Notes: generated from the letters alone by a model not told the origin. Counted from the stretch's first letter, positions 1-8,780 are shown. The stretch is 30,097 nt of DNA from a bacterium UBP8_UBA817 (GCA_002296285.1 DBHX01000054.1:2164-32260); one strand, 5' to 3'. Numbers and translations are program-made.

Positions 1-35
1 TGTATTTATTCATAGATCACTTTATTTTTTATTTC

Positions 36-423
36 TGGTGGAGGTGACCGGAATCGAACCGGTGTCCGAGAATGTGATGAGCAAGACCACTACGAGTATA
101 GTTTCTGGTAAAGTTTCGCCAATGCCTTGTGCAGAAACTCACGGGCAATGACTAGTTCCCAGTGTAAGTTTCGAAATTGATACCTATGAACCCATAGCAA
201 CTCTAGTCGACGAAATTAAAAGAAACCGAGCGTGGCCAACACACAAACGGAATCGCGCAATGGCTTAATTAAGCCGCTGCTGCTGCAACATTTCCAAAAG
301 GAACGTTGCTGATAACTTTAGATGAATCTGCAGTTATTATTTTCTGCCTTTTTACGAGGCCGGGCAGCTCCTCGACTCGCGCTCAAGCCAAACGATCATT
401 CTCGTCGAAGCCAAAACACCCCC
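36..423 (-). ncRNA. ssrA: tmRNA (transfer-messenger RNA)
   Basis: Rescues stalled ribosomes: acts as an alanine tRNA, then as a short mRNA that adds a degradation tag. The 5' end on the minus strand reads GGGGGTGTTTTGGCTTCGAC, the usual tmRNA start. The 3' end carries the T arm (GGTTCGATTCC) and an encoded CCA at 36-38. The 5' GGGGGUG pairs with 3' CACCUCC over seven base pairs including one G-U, which fixes both ends. A tag reading frame lies inside (269-331). It is downstream of the GlmU-like gene but has its own promoter candidate. About 40 bases of leader would need removal by RNase P, whose RNA is also in this window. Confidence 0.95.
269..331 (-). other. tmRNA tag reading frame, 20 residues
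   Basis: Reading from a GCA resume codon, the frame encodes ADSSKVISNVPFGNVAAAAA and ends at TAA. The hydrophobic, alanine-rich end fits recognition by Clp-type proteases, although the common LAA ending is replaced by five alanines. The stop codon lies inside the palindrome GGCTTAATTAAGCC, a probable helix closing the mRNA-like domain. The resume codon is inferred from frame and composition; the stop is direct. Confidence 0.85.
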
Positions 424-461
424 AAAGATCAAGTATGTCTGAGCAACGGCTCATTGTGAGT

Positions 462-490
462 AGATTACTCAAATTCAATATATTTTTCAA
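462..490 (-). promoter_or_regulatory. Promoter candidate for tmRNA
   Basis: On the minus strand TTGAAA (485-490) is followed after 17 bases by TAATCT (462-467), a plausible sigma-70 promoter. It overlaps the stop codon of the GlmU-like gene at 487-489. Transcription would start about 30 bases before the mature tmRNA 5' end. A small hairpin, TGAGC-CGTT-GCTCA, lies in the leader. Confidence 0.55.
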
Positions 491-1788
491 GAGGGTATTG
501 GATGTGGGACCTGATCGGCTGGGGCATGAAGCTGATCAAAGAGTCGTTTAAAGCCAAGTTGCTCTTCATCCGACAAGAGAATATTACGGCGTGCCATCAT
601 GCGGTCCAAGGCCTGAATAAATGCGGCAATATGTTGGTGCTCATAATGATCAAGTGTCCCCCATGTGAATGGCGGGATGTATGTTGCATGAGCATTGCTT
701 CCATACAAACTGCACCCGCTAGAAACAACAGTTCCGCATTCAAATAGTGATTGAATGCCAGTTCGAACAAAATCGCCAAAGATGGTACCTAAAAATTGGC
801 ACCCAGTGCTATTTGATGTTTCAGTGTGATAATCATAAGATGCAATATGGCCATAGGATAGCTTTAGGTTGGATGTTGTTGTGCCCGCACCCAAATTGAC
901 CCACTCTCCCAACATGCTGTTCCCAATAAAACCGGCATGGCCTTTGTTGGAATAGGATTGAATGATGCAGTGTTTAACTTCCCCACCAATTTTGCAATGC
1001 TTGCCAATATACGTTTGAGATATGTCAGCATGGCTATGAATGGTTGAGTTTGAGCCGATATAGCAAGGTCCTTCAATGCGAACAAATGGCTTAATGGAAA
1101 CATGATCCATAATGATAATGGGCCCCTGAGATGCATCGAGAGATACATATTCACTGACACGGCTTGAATGATCAATGTACATATTGTGATCATTGGTTAA
1201 CGTGGTAAAGCTTGAAATGTCGCCTTCGAGCAAACTTTTGTTTGGAAATTGATCAAAGTCCATCGCTAAGTTCCCCGATAAATGATCCAAGTAGTCCCAC
1301 CAATGAGATGTTAATTGGATGTATTTTTTTTCTTCAACAACACATTGTTGACGCGCATTTTTGATTAATTCTTCGAATCGTGGCCGTTTTAATAACAATT
1401 GAAACATGGTGTTATTCAATTCATCACGGCAAAAAATACTTACAATATTTTGTTCCTTTATGAATAAATAATTTTTATCGGAGTTAATGTCAGATAGCAT
1501 GGCCAATAAATGATTGTGAGAAAATGTGGACCGACCATTTAAAAACAGTGTCGGTAAACTTTTGTTGAGTTGGTTAACGGTAAGTTTAGGAAATCGTTTT
1601 CTAATAAAGATTTCATGAGAGGGTTGGCACTGAAGGGTAATGGGCGTGTTGGGTAAATATTGTTGGAGTCGTTCAATCAAGTTATAGAATCCATTTGGAA
1701 CGGTGTAACAAGGACGGGTGAGTTGGTAAGGGGATAGATTTGCAGCGGTATAATCTTCAAAAATACATATTTGAAATGATTTATTCAC
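487..1788 (-). CDS. GlmU-like sugar nucleotidyltransferase with left-handed beta-helix
   Basis: Resembles the shortened GlmU-related family (TIGR03991 type) thought to make UDP-GlcNAc or another nucleotide sugar. The N-terminus has the family signature IxIFED...NLSPYQLTRP. Residues from about 220 onward show hexapeptide-type repeats typical of a left-handed beta-helix acyltransferase, with the motif NLGAGTTTSNL. The start is set at a GTG at 1786-1788, which overlaps the end of the FmdB gene by 8 bases. A longer frame reaches an ATG at 1836, but its extra 16 residues fall entirely within FmdB and precede the conserved N-terminus. From the GTG the protein is 433 residues, somewhat longer than is usual for the family. 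Substrate is not determinable from sequence; supply of cell-envelope sugars is the likely role. Confidence 0.8.
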   Translation of the reverse strand: MNKSFQICIFEDYTAANLSPYQLTRPCYTVPNGFYNLIERLQQYLPNTPITLQCQPSHEIFIRKRFPKLTVNQLNKSLPTLFLNGRSTFSHNHLLAMLSDINSDKNYLFIKEQNIVSIFCRDELNNTMFQLLLKRPRFEELIKNARQQCVVEEKKYIQLTSHWWDYLDHLSGNLAMDFDQFPNKSLLEGDISSFTTLTNDHNMYIDHSSRVSEYVSLDASQGPIIIMDHVSIKPFVRIEGPCYIGSNSTIHSHADISQTYIGKHCKIGGEVKHCIIQSYSNKGHAGFIGNSMLGEWVNLGAGTTTSNLKLSYGHIASYDYHTETSNSTGCQFLGTIFGDFVRTGIQSLFECGTVVSSGCSLYGSNAHATYIPPFTWGTLDHYEHQHIAAFIQALDRMMARRNILLSDEEQLGFKRLFDQLHAPADQVPHPIPS

Positions 1789-1987
1789 TGGCCTTGGATG
1801 ATGATGTGGACGCTTTGTCATTGATATAAAAGCCACTGCCTTTAAATTGAATCCCTACCGGTTGAATGAGACGCATTAGTGAGTCTTTACCACATTTAAC
1901 ACACGTGTTTAATGGGGCATCCATCATGGATTGAACGGCATCAAACTCATGCTTACAGCTATTGCATCGATATCGATAAGTTGGCAT
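1781..1987 (-). CDS. FmdB-family zinc ribbon protein
   Basis: A 68-residue protein starting MPTYRYRC, the hallmark of the FmdB/putative regulatory zinc-ribbon family. Two Cys-x2-Cys pairs (CNSC and CVKC) would bind one zinc ion; the tail is Ser/Lys-rich and probably disordered. The ATG directly abuts the UPF0182 stop codon, and AAGGAG lies about 8 bases upstream within that gene, a clear ribosome binding site. The function of the family is poorly known; it is small, cytosolic and often encoded next to unrelated housekeeping genes. Confidence 0.85.
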   Translation of the reverse strand: MPTYRYRCNSCKHEFDAVQSMMDAPLNTCVKCGKDSLMRLIQPVGIQFKGSGFYINDKASTSSSKASE

Positions 1988-4708
1988 TTACTGCTCCTTT
2001 TTTAATCGGTCCATTAATCGATCCAATGATTCAAATGTTTTACCAAATGATGCCCAATCAGACTGTTTTAATGTTTCCTTAACTTTAGAATAGGTTTCAA
2101 TAATTTTTTTTGTCAATTCTTTTGATGAGGTCTTCGCCGGGATACTGGATGATTTAGCCTGCGATTTTTTTTGAAAATCACCTTTTGTTAACGTGGAAAT
2201 GCCGTCATAAATAGAAGGGCTCATGGTTACCTTATCTCCAAAAGCAACAATCACACGTTTTAATTCAGGGAGTTTGCTTTGCGTTGCTTGCAAATAAATT
2301 GGTTCAACATACAGAATGGAATTCTTATATGGAATGACCATTAAATTTCCTCGTATAACTCGTGAACCAACTTGACCCCACAAGGTAAGGTCTTTAGAAA
2401 TTTCTGTATTCTGATCAATCCGTGATTCAATTTGAAGGGGACCATAAACGGTTTCTTGTTTTGGTAATTTATAAACCGTCATCTCTCCAAAGTTTCCTGG
2501 GTCGCATGACGTGGTTAATATGGATACCAAATTGTTTTTATTTGATGGCGTTAATGGCATCATCATCACATATTCAAAGGCCCCACTGTTTGGGTTTTGA
2601 ACATACATATAATAAGGCTCCATCGTAATCCCCGTGTCAGTGTCATATGTTTCTGTTGGAAATGTCCAGACATCTTCTTTATTATAAAACACTTGGGGGT
2701 CATTCATATGGTATGTATTAAATACTTTGCTGGTAATTTTAAATAATCCTTTTGGAAATCGAATGTGTGATTTTAAATCAGGGGATAATTCATCGAGTGA
2801 TTTAAATAAATTGGGATACATTGACGCATGAGCCTTAATGATTGGGTCATTGGTATCTTTTATATAAAAATGAGTTTCCCCAGTGTAGGCATCAACTGTT
2901 GCCAGTACAGAATTTCTGATGTAATTTATTCGCCGTGCATAGGGTGTTGAGTATGGAAATTTTTCAGAGGATGTATACCCATCAAGCATCCAAATTAGCC
3001 GACCATCTTTATTAATGACAATGTATGGATCATTATCATATGTAATGAATGGGGTGATTTTTCGAGGGATTTGATGAACATTTCTATCATACATCAATCG
3101 TGATCGTGAATGAATGTTTTGACTAATTAATAATTTGATATCTTTGAGCTTAATTGCATAAATAATTCGTTTAAAAAGAGAGTTTAATTTAATTCCACCC
3201 GAGCCATTGTAGTGAGTATATCGGTTCTCATTGTCTTTTGGGTAATCAAATTCCTTTTGTTTAGTATTTGCAATAACATAGTGGTTTGTTGATTCACCAA
3301 AGTATATTTCAGGGCGAGATACCATAATATCTGTTTTACTAATGGGAGGAATATCTCGTATTAGCAATTCAGGAAGTCCCTCTTCATTAAATTGGTTAAC
3401 TGGAACCATGCATAAACCATACCCGTGAGTAAATATTAAATGCTTATTTACCCAGGTTTGAGCTTGTTGGCTAATTTGATTGATATCGAGTTCTCGAACT
3501 GACAACATGACTTGTTGTGGCGCGCCATCAATCATGTACCGATCAATATCAATATTTTTAAATTCATAATATAAGCGAATTTCTTGCAACTGTTTTAGGG
3601 TTGATTTTAATGGGCCAGGATTCCATAAACGTACGTTGTTAAGGGTTGAATTAAAGGCGTCATCATTGAATGATGTGAGCATTTTTTCATAGTTAACATC
3701 GATTTCATTAATATTATTCAGTTGATATGCGGCTTGTGTATAAGCAATATTATGTTTAATAAAAGGGACTTCTTTTTTAAACTCATTTGGAGTAACAATG
3801 TAGTTTTGAACCAATGCTGGAACCAGATTTAAAAATAAGATGCTTGGGATGAATACAATTGCGGCTCCAATACCAACCAATTTTATATTTGGTCGAAAAA
3901 TAAATAAAATTGATAATACAGAAACGGTGATCCAAATGGCTGGATATACTGAAATTGCCTTTAAGTAAAAGTGAATATCCGTAAAACCAGCACCGTAAAT
4001 AATGTCATTATTTTTAAATAGAATATCGTATTTAGATAAAAATGATCCAGCAGCATTGAGTAAAAAATAAACCGATAATAATCCAAAGATATGGGTTCTA
4101 ATTAAACCAAACGATGAGGAGAAAAACAGCGTGAAGTAACCGCGTTTTAAATAATTCCATAATGAAAATAACAACACGGTAAATGCAATGAATTTTAAAA
4201 TTCCGATAATTTGTTTAAAAACGGGCAACTTAAAAATATAAAATGAAATGTTTTTATTAAAAACTGGATCATTTATAGAGAAAGGGTTGTGGTGCAATGA
4301 TAAAATAATATCATTCCAATAATAGCTAAAAACACGAGCAATAAGTAATGAAACACCAAGGTAAATAATGATCTTAATTGATTTTGAAATGGATAATTTT
4401 GCTGCCTCATAGGACCCAAAAAAAGCTTGAATGATTTGTTTAATTCGTAAAATAACGGGTGAGCTTGGCATATCATCATGAACCACTTGAGATTTTTCCA
4501 GAACATGGTCCAATACCTTTTGATTAATCAAATAAAGAATGGCAATCGGAATTAACGATGCAATAAAAACACTTGATTTGTATACCAACGTTTTAATGAA
4601 AATATGTTCGTATTGGAAGGACTGAAACCAATAAAAATCGGGTAAGAAATGAAAAATTCCAAGATAGGTCAGTATAAAAGTAATAATAGAAAAAATAATA
4701 TATGTCAT
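1988..4708 (-). CDS. UPF0182 family large membrane protein
   Basis: A 906-residue protein of the UPF0182 (COG1615) family. The first ~300 residues contain about seven hydrophobic segments (the first at residues 1-25). A long, mostly polar domain with many Tyr/Asp/Asn residues follows and is probably extracytoplasmic. The C-terminal ~70 residues are charged and likely helical. Family-like stretches include SRSRLMYDRN and GDIPPIS-type turns around residues 460-560. The molecular role of UPF0182 is not established. The ATG starts only 7 bases after the 3' end of tRNA-Met, leaving no room for a Shine-Dalgarno sequence, so the message is probably released by tRNA processing. Confidence 0.85.
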   Translation of the reverse strand: MTYIIFSIITFILTYLGIFHFLPDFYWFQSFQYEHIFIKTLVYKSSVFIASLIPIAILYLINQKVLDHVLEKSQVVHDDMPSSPVILRIKQIIQAFFGSYEAAKLSISKSIKIIIYLGVSLLIARVFSYYWNDIILSLHHNPFSINDPVFNKNISFYIFKLPVFKQIIGILKFIAFTVLLFSLWNYLKRGYFTLFFSSSFGLIRTHIFGLLSVYFLLNAAGSFLSKYDILFKNNDIIYGAGFTDIHFYLKAISVYPAIWITVSVLSILFIFRPNIKLVGIGAAIVFIPSILFLNLVPALVQNYIVTPNEFKKEVPFIKHNIAYTQAAYQLNNINEIDVNYEKMLTSFNDDAFNSTLNNVRLWNPGPLKSTLKQLQEIRLYYEFKNIDIDRYMIDGAPQQVMLSVRELDINQISQQAQTWVNKHLIFTHGYGLCMVPVNQFNEEGLPELLIRDIPPISKTDIMVSRPEIYFGESTNHYVIANTKQKEFDYPKDNENRYTHYNGSGGIKLNSLFKRIIYAIKLKDIKLLISQNIHSRSRLMYDRNVHQIPRKITPFITYDNDPYIVINKDGRLIWMLDGYTSSEKFPYSTPYARRINYIRNSVLATVDAYTGETHFYIKDTNDPIIKAHASMYPNLFKSLDELSPDLKSHIRFPKGLFKITSKVFNTYHMNDPQVFYNKEDVWTFPTETYDTDTGITMEPYYMYVQNPNSGAFEYVMMMPLTPSNKNNLVSILTTSCDPGNFGEMTVYKLPKQETVYGPLQIESRIDQNTEISKDLTLWGQVGSRVIRGNLMVIPYKNSILYVEPIYLQATQSKLPELKRVIVAFGDKVTMSPSIYDGISTLTKGDFQKKSQAKSSSIPAKTSSKELTKKIIETYSKVKETLKQSDWASFGKTFESLDRLMDRLKKEQ

Positions 4709-4715
4709 GATGATT

Positions 4716-4793
4716 TGGTAGCGGCGACTGGAGTCGAACCAGTGACCTCACGGGTATGAACCGTGCGCTCTCACCAAGCTGAGCTACGCCGCC
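4716..4793 (-). tRNA. tRNA-Met (CAT), elongator
   Basis: A complete 78-base cloverleaf with acceptor stem GGCGGCG/CGCCGCT, anticodon loop TTCATAC, T loop TTCGACT and encoded CCA. A G at position 1 facing a U-type partner, and the close match to the Bacillus elongator tRNA-Met pattern, argue against initiator tRNA, which starts CGCGG with a C-A mismatch. Confidence 0.9.
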
Positions 4794-4801
4794 AAGTTGT
4801 C

Positions 4802-4807
4802 ATTATA
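4802..4807 (-). promoter_or_regulatory. -10 element for tRNA-Met
   Basis: A perfect TATAAT on the minus strand, 8 bases before the tRNA 5' end, so transcription would begin almost at the mature end. No good -35 hexamer is visible at normal spacing. This promoter would also drive the UPF0182 gene. Confidence 0.5.
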
Positions 4808-4819
4808 TTACCAATTTCT

Positions 4820-5539
4820 TTAATTCAGTACCAGCGTTTTTATTTTAGATATTGAAAGCTCTTTAAACTGTCCGAAGGGGAGGTCCTTCAACTGTAACGG
4901 GCCAATGGCATGTCGGTGCAACACTTGAATCTCATAACCAAAAAATTCAAACGATCGACGAAGAATACGATTTCGTCCGATCGTAATGGTAACTAAAAAA
5001 TGGGATTGTGAAAAAATAGTGTCAAATTGAATTGAGACCGGACCATCCTCCAAAAAGAATCCTTGTTCAAGCTGTTTTTTGTGCCGGTCACTGAGGGGGT
5101 GATTAATGGTGATTTCGTATGTTTTTTTGATTGAAAAACTAGGGTGAAGCAGCCGATTGATAAAATCCCCATCATTTGAAAAAATAAGCAGTCCAGATGA
5201 ATGTCGATCCAATCGACCACAAGGCCGAAGTGTTGTTGGAAGCCGGTATTTTTTAATGAAGTAGCTCAAATCTTTTCGACCTTTGGGATCTTTGTAGGTA
5301 GAAATAACGTTGGTTGGCTTATTAAACATGTAATACAATCGTTTGCGTTGATAAATAGGTGAACCTTTGACAATGATTGCATCATTTTTTGACACGGGTT
5401 GATTGGCATCCGACGAAACATTGCCATTGACATAAATAAGGCCCTTATTTAAACATCCCATGATTTCTCTTCGAGAAAATGATGAGTTTTCTCGAATATA
5501 ATTAATTAAAGATGTTTGTGAAAATGGTGCCGTTGACAT
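4820..5539 (-). CDS. RluB/RsuA-family pseudouridine synthase
   Basis: Converts a uridine in ribosomal RNA to pseudouridine. The N-terminal ~60 residues form an S4 RNA-binding domain (SFSRREIMGCLNKGLIYVNG). The catalytic core carries GRLDRHSSGLL with the catalytic Asp at residue 111, then NRILRRSFEFFGYEIQVLHR near the C-terminus, a typical RluB/RsuA motif. At 239 residues the length fits RsuA/RluB. The start overlaps the lptC 3' end by 38 bases; no downstream start would keep the S4 domain. A TATATT about 9 bases before the ATG could be a private -10 element giving a near-leaderless message. Which rRNA uridine is modified cannot be told from sequence. Confidence 0.85.
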   Translation of the reverse strand: MSTAPFSQTSLINYIRENSSFSRREIMGCLNKGLIYVNGNVSSDANQPVSKNDAIIVKGSPIYQRKRLYYMFNKPTNVISTYKDPKGRKDLSYFIKKYRLPTTLRPCGRLDRHSSGLLIFSNDGDFINRLLHPSFSIKKTYEITINHPLSDRHKKQLEQGFFLEDGPVSIQFDTIFSQSHFLVTITIGRNRILRRSFEFFGYEIQVLHRHAIGPLQLKDLPFGQFKELSISKIKTLVLN

Positions 5540-6047
5540 GATGAGTTAAATATAACTTATTGGTGGTTAAATTGGCGATCATTTTTCGGCCTTTTAGAAT
5601 CATATTATCTGAATTTATAAATAAGTTTCCATAGGCAAATACCATATTACTCTTTGAATTAATTTCAATTTCATCACAGATAATATAATAGGTCGTGTCC
5701 AATAAAGACAGCGTGGCGTTGGTTTTAACAAGTTTTAATGATTGGTCCTTGATTTTGTATGCCCCTGTTGGCGATTTAAATGCCAAAGAATGCCCATCAT
5801 TTTGATTAAGTTGCCCATCAATATCCAGTAAGAAAAATGTATTTGAATGGTTATAAATCGCCGATTCACTGGCCTTTAGTGTCCATAATTTTTTTCCTTC
5901 TTTATGCATTGATATGGTAACATTTTTAAATTCAAAATCTGCTGCCCCCTGTTTCTTTGTGCTTATTTCAAGTGTTGGAGTGCGTGTAGAGGAATAAATG
6001 ACAAATGCTAATATTGCAATAATTAATGGTGAAAATATGCCCCTCAT
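5502..6047 (-). CDS. lptC: LptC-like LPS export protein
   Basis: Likely the single-pass inner-membrane component that passes lipopolysaccharide from LptBFG to LptA. The N-terminus has one membrane anchor (residues about 4-20) with no cleavage site. A periplasmic beta-rich domain follows, with the LptC-type pattern of alternating strands (KLWTLKASESAIYN, then SPTGAYKIKDQSLKL). Length 181 residues is normal for LptC. It overlaps the TPR gene by ATGA and the pseudouridine synthase by 38 bases. An lptA homologue lies at the head of the same gene run, which supports the call. No lptB is seen in the window. Confidence 0.75.
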   Translation of the reverse strand: MRGIFSPLIIAILAFVIYSSTRTPTLEISTKKQGAADFEFKNVTISMHKEGKKLWTLKASESAIYNHSNTFFLLDIDGQLNQNDGHSLAFKSPTGAYKIKDQSLKLVKTNATLSLLDTTYYIICDEIEINSKSNMVFAYGNLFINSDNMILKGRKMIANLTTNKLYLTHHVNGTIFTNIFN

Positions 6048-6682
6048 GGTTCAATTCCAATGGGTGGTATGGGGCGATATTTAGCTTCAATGGATTTTAA
6101 ACGTCCAACACTCAATGTTTCTCCCAATACGCCAAAATAATTGCCAGTCTCGTAGTAGGCTTGTCCCAAAAGAAAGTGCAAAGCTGTTGCGTCATTGTTG
6201 ATTGCCAATCCTTTTTTTGTCCAAGCAATGCATTCTCCATGGTTTTTTTGTTCACCGTACAGTAAGGCGATAAGGCCCATGCTCCAAACATGGTCTGGGT
6301 ATATTTCTAGCACTTTTTTGAAAGATTCGATGGCTTTTTCTTTTTCATCCATAAAATAATAAGCAAAGGCCAATCGAAAGTGTGCCTGCCAATTTTGGGG
6401 ATCAGATGCTAGAATTGCCGAGTATTTTTTAAATACAATATCCTGGTAATTTTTTTCCAATGTGGGCACGAGTTTTAATTGATCCCAACCAAGCTCAATC
6501 CATCCGGTAGCTGCAAATTCCATGGCCAACTCGAATCGATATTCAGGGTTTCGAGGAGATTGATTGATTTTATTGATGAGTTCCTGTTGAATCGCAATAT
6601 CTTGTTCACTTCGTTGAGGATATGAAACCATTGCAACCGAAAACAGGACAAGAAATAATAAGACACTGAGTTTAAATTTCAT
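6044..6682 (-). CDS. Exported TPR-repeat protein
   Basis: A 212-residue protein with an N-terminal signal sequence or anchor (residues 1-20, MKFKLSVLLFLVLFSVAMVS). Helical repeats follow. Two clear tetratricopeptide units occupy about residues 93-160 (NWQAHFRLAFAYYFMDEKEK; HVWSMGLIALLYGEQKN) and a partial one covers about 165-190. TPRs bind partner proteins. Placement between a glycosyltransferase and lptC suggests an envelope role, but no specific function can be assigned. It overlaps the glycosyltransferase by 11 bases upstream and lptC by 4 downstream. Confidence 0.75.
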   Translation of the reverse strand: MKFKLSVLLFLVLFSVAMVSYPQRSEQDIAIQQELINKINQSPRNPEYRFELAMEFAATGWIELGWDQLKLVPTLEKNYQDIVFKKYSAILASDPQNWQAHFRLAFAYYFMDEKEKAIESFKKVLEIYPDHVWSMGLIALLYGEQKNHGECIAWTKKGLAINNDATALHFLLGQAYYETGNYFGVLGETLSVGRLKSIEAKYRPIPPIGIEP

Positions 6683-7514
6683 TTTTTAATTTATGTTTTA
6701 TTTTTTTTAGTTCCATGATCCATTCATCAGACAATGGTGATGGAACAATTTTATGATACAACGTTTTTAAGTCAATCAACAAACGAACCAAATAGTAGTA
6801 AACTAGAAAAATGGGTTTTGGGTAGTATTTTTTACATAGATAAATGCTACCATAATAACCACCAATGGTTGTTTTAACGGGTTCAAATTTTGTCGAAAGC
6901 CCACCGTGATGCGTGATTTCAATACTGGGGTAGTATATTAATCTTTTGCGATGTTTTTTGGCTTGCAAGGCAAAGTCAACATCGTCGTTATAAAAAAATA
7001 AATGAGGATCAAATCCATTCATGTCTTTAAAGAATTGTGTCCGAATGAAGAGGGATGCTCCGGATAAAAATGGTACCTGGATTATTTTCTTGGATCGAAA
7101 TCTATATCGATTAAACCCACTTCCTTGAGATTGAAGTGTTCCATCCGTGTTTAGAAGTTTTGGAGATAACCCAACGACATCAGGATTTGCATTTAAATAG
7201 GCCATAATGGGGGAGATAATGTCAGTGGTATGATCAAATTCAGTGTCATTATTTAATAGCCATATATAGGGAGTATCCAGCAAGTCAATCACTTGATTAT
7301 GTGCCATGGGGAAGCCAACATTGACATTGTTTTTTATGAGTGTGATATGATCCTCATAATCTTCCAATAACTGCAAGGATTCGTCAGTTGAAGCGTTATC
7401 GATAACAAGAATGCTAAAATCTGGGAAAAATTTAAATTGAGATACAATGCTATCAAAACATGATTTAATAAATTGTGCCCCATTGTAGTTAACGATGATG
7501 ACTTTAAGAATCAT
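6672..7514 (-). CDS. Family 2 glycosyltransferase
   Basis: A GT-A fold, inverting glycosyltransferase resembling rhamnosyltransferases. Visible motifs are VIIVNYNG at the N-terminus, VIDNASTDES (nucleotide-binding loop), WLLNNDTEF (the DxD-like metal site) and FFYNDDVDFALQAKKHRKR, matching the acceptor-side catalytic ED region. Length of 280 residues is normal. A hydrophobic stretch near residues 230-250 may associate with the membrane. Its neighbours (lptA, lptC) suggest it adds sugars to LPS or another envelope glycan. Donor and acceptor are unknown. Confidence 0.85.
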   Translation of the reverse strand: MILKVIIVNYNGAQFIKSCFDSIVSQFKFFPDFSILVIDNASTDESLQLLEDYEDHITLIKNNVNVGFPMAHNQVIDLLDTPYIWLLNNDTEFDHTTDIISPIMAYLNANPDVVGLSPKLLNTDGTLQSQGSGFNRYRFRSKKIIQVPFLSGASLFIRTQFFKDMNGFDPHLFFYNDDVDFALQAKKHRKRLIYYPSIEITHHGGLSTKFEPVKTTIGGYYGSIYLCKKYYPKPIFLVYYYLVRLLIDLKTLYHKIVPSPLSDEWIMELKKIKHKLKNEI

Positions 7515-8037
7515 GATTTTTGGAGCCGGTGAAAACTCCGATTTTTTGATTCAACTCATCAAAAGATAATGCTGCAACATCATGAATCAACGGATGCGAA
7601 AATGGTGCGATATTCGTTTGGGACGATGTTATGAAGGCATCAATAACATGGTTGGGGTCAATGGCTGCAATATCGGTATAGGTCAATGCCCATAACTCTG
7701 AGTGGGTAATGGCGGTAACCTGATGGCCACCTAGTTTTTTATTTAGTTGAATGACTTTATTGGTTAAAATCAATGGGGATTTTCTTGAAACAATAAAAAA
7801 TAGTTGTCGAGCATGAATTAGATTTGTTCGTTCAAGAATTAAGTGGTGTTTATTGGGGTTTGAGAAAATATAGGAATCTTTAATTGCATGGATGATCTCA
7901 TGCTCAGTAGCATTGGCTTGGATGTCATATAAATCAAATCGATTGATTTGCGTTGGTGCATCGGGCGCATTCTTTAATAGTTGTTGAGCACTGACTGCGG
8001 ATAGGTCTTTTTGTTTTAAAGTGGTTAATATAATCAT
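7504..8037 (-). CDS. Unknown protein next to purQ, possibly PurS/PurL N-terminal-like
   Basis: A 177-residue cytosolic protein I do not recognise with certainty. The first ~75 residues (DLSAVSAQQLLKNAP, then INRFDLYDIQANATEHEI and a following helix) recall the ferredoxin-like PurS fold, which is also the N-terminal domain of long PurL enzymes. The tail LSFDELNQKIG faintly resembles the linker after that domain. The gene overlaps purQ by ATGA, so the two are translationally coupled, as expected for FGAM synthase subunits. AAGGA lies 9 bases upstream. No PurL catalytic domain is present. The PurS link is inference from weak similarity and position. Confidence 0.45.
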   Translation of the reverse strand: MIILTTLKQKDLSAVSAQQLLKNAPDAPTQINRFDLYDIQANATEHEIIHAIKDSYIFSNPNKHHLILERTNLIHARQLFFIVSRKSPLILTNKVIQLNKKLGGHQVTAITHSELWALTYTDIAAIDPNHVIDAFITSSQTNIAPFSHPLIHDVAALSFDELNQKIGVFTGSKNHDS

Positions 8038-8780
8038 ACGGAGGATTCCTTAAAGGCTTTAAATAATGCCGTAAAATCAACCAAATTAATATTGTGCTTT
8101 TTTGCGTAAGCTTTGATTGAAAAAGGGTATCTTGAAGGCATCAGTGAGCGTTCTGGATGTGGCATAATCGCCAGTGCATTTCCTTTTTTATTTGAAATCG
8201 CAGCAATATTATCAGTGGATCCATTGGGTGTCGTTGGAAATTGGCCAGATATATCCCCATCAATCGATACATATTTTAGCCCACTTGCTGGCGATGAAGA
8301 AAAAATAAAGCGTCCCTCCCCATGGCAAACTTGAATGGGTAGAATATCATTCTCAGACAATGTTTTAAGAAAAACATTGTGTGTTGAATTAAAAGGGGTT
8401 AAAAAGCTCCAATCACATAGAAAACCGATGGATCTTTGTTCGACATAGTTGAAGTCAATAATATGTTCGAGATGATCCCCATCAGATAATAGTCCCGATT
8501 CAATTAAAATCTGAGCCCCATTGCAAATGCCTAAGATGGGTTTTTGTTTGGTCGATTCTTTTTTAAGTTGTTGAATTAATGGTAACTTAGCGGCAATAAC
8601 ACCTGCCCGAATTCGATCTTGATAGCTGAATCCTCCAGGGAGTAGAAACCCTGAAAATCGGTCCAATGATTTGTTGAAATTCCAATCAACCAATTCGGAT
8701 GGAATTGAAAGCTTATTCAATGCTTGAATCGCTTCTTTTTCACAATTGCTGCCGGGAAATCGAATAACGGCAACGGTCAT
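8034..8780 (-). CDS. purQ: FGAM synthase glutaminase subunit PurQ
   Basis: Class I glutamine amidotransferase that supplies ammonia to PurL in the fourth step of purine synthesis. The start FPGSNCEKEA, the oxyanion region LPGGFSYQD, the nucleophile Cys86 in GICNGAQ, and the His208/Glu210 pair in MPHPERS are all present. The late motif HGEGRF is typical of PurQ. Length 248 residues is slightly long for stand-alone PurQ. It overlaps its neighbours by ATGA on both sides and is embedded among envelope genes instead of other pur genes. PurL must be encoded elsewhere. Confidence 0.92.
   Translation of the reverse strand: MTVAVIRFPGSNCEKEAIQALNKLSIPSELVDWNFNKSLDRFSGFLLPGGFSYQDRIRAGVIAAKLPLIQQLKKESTKQKPILGICNGAQILIESGLLSDGDHLEHIIDFNYVEQRSIGFLCDWSFLTPFNSTHNVFLKTLSENDILPIQVCHGEGRFIFSSSPASGLKYVSIDGDISGQFPTTPNGSTDNIAAISNKKGNALAIMPHPERSLMPSRYPFSIKAYAKKHNINLVDFTALFKAFKESSV

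Noticed and set aside
306..551. Plus-strand open frame of 81 codons
   Set aside because: It is antisense to the tmRNA and the end of the GlmU-like gene, with no ribosome site and a non-protein-like composition.
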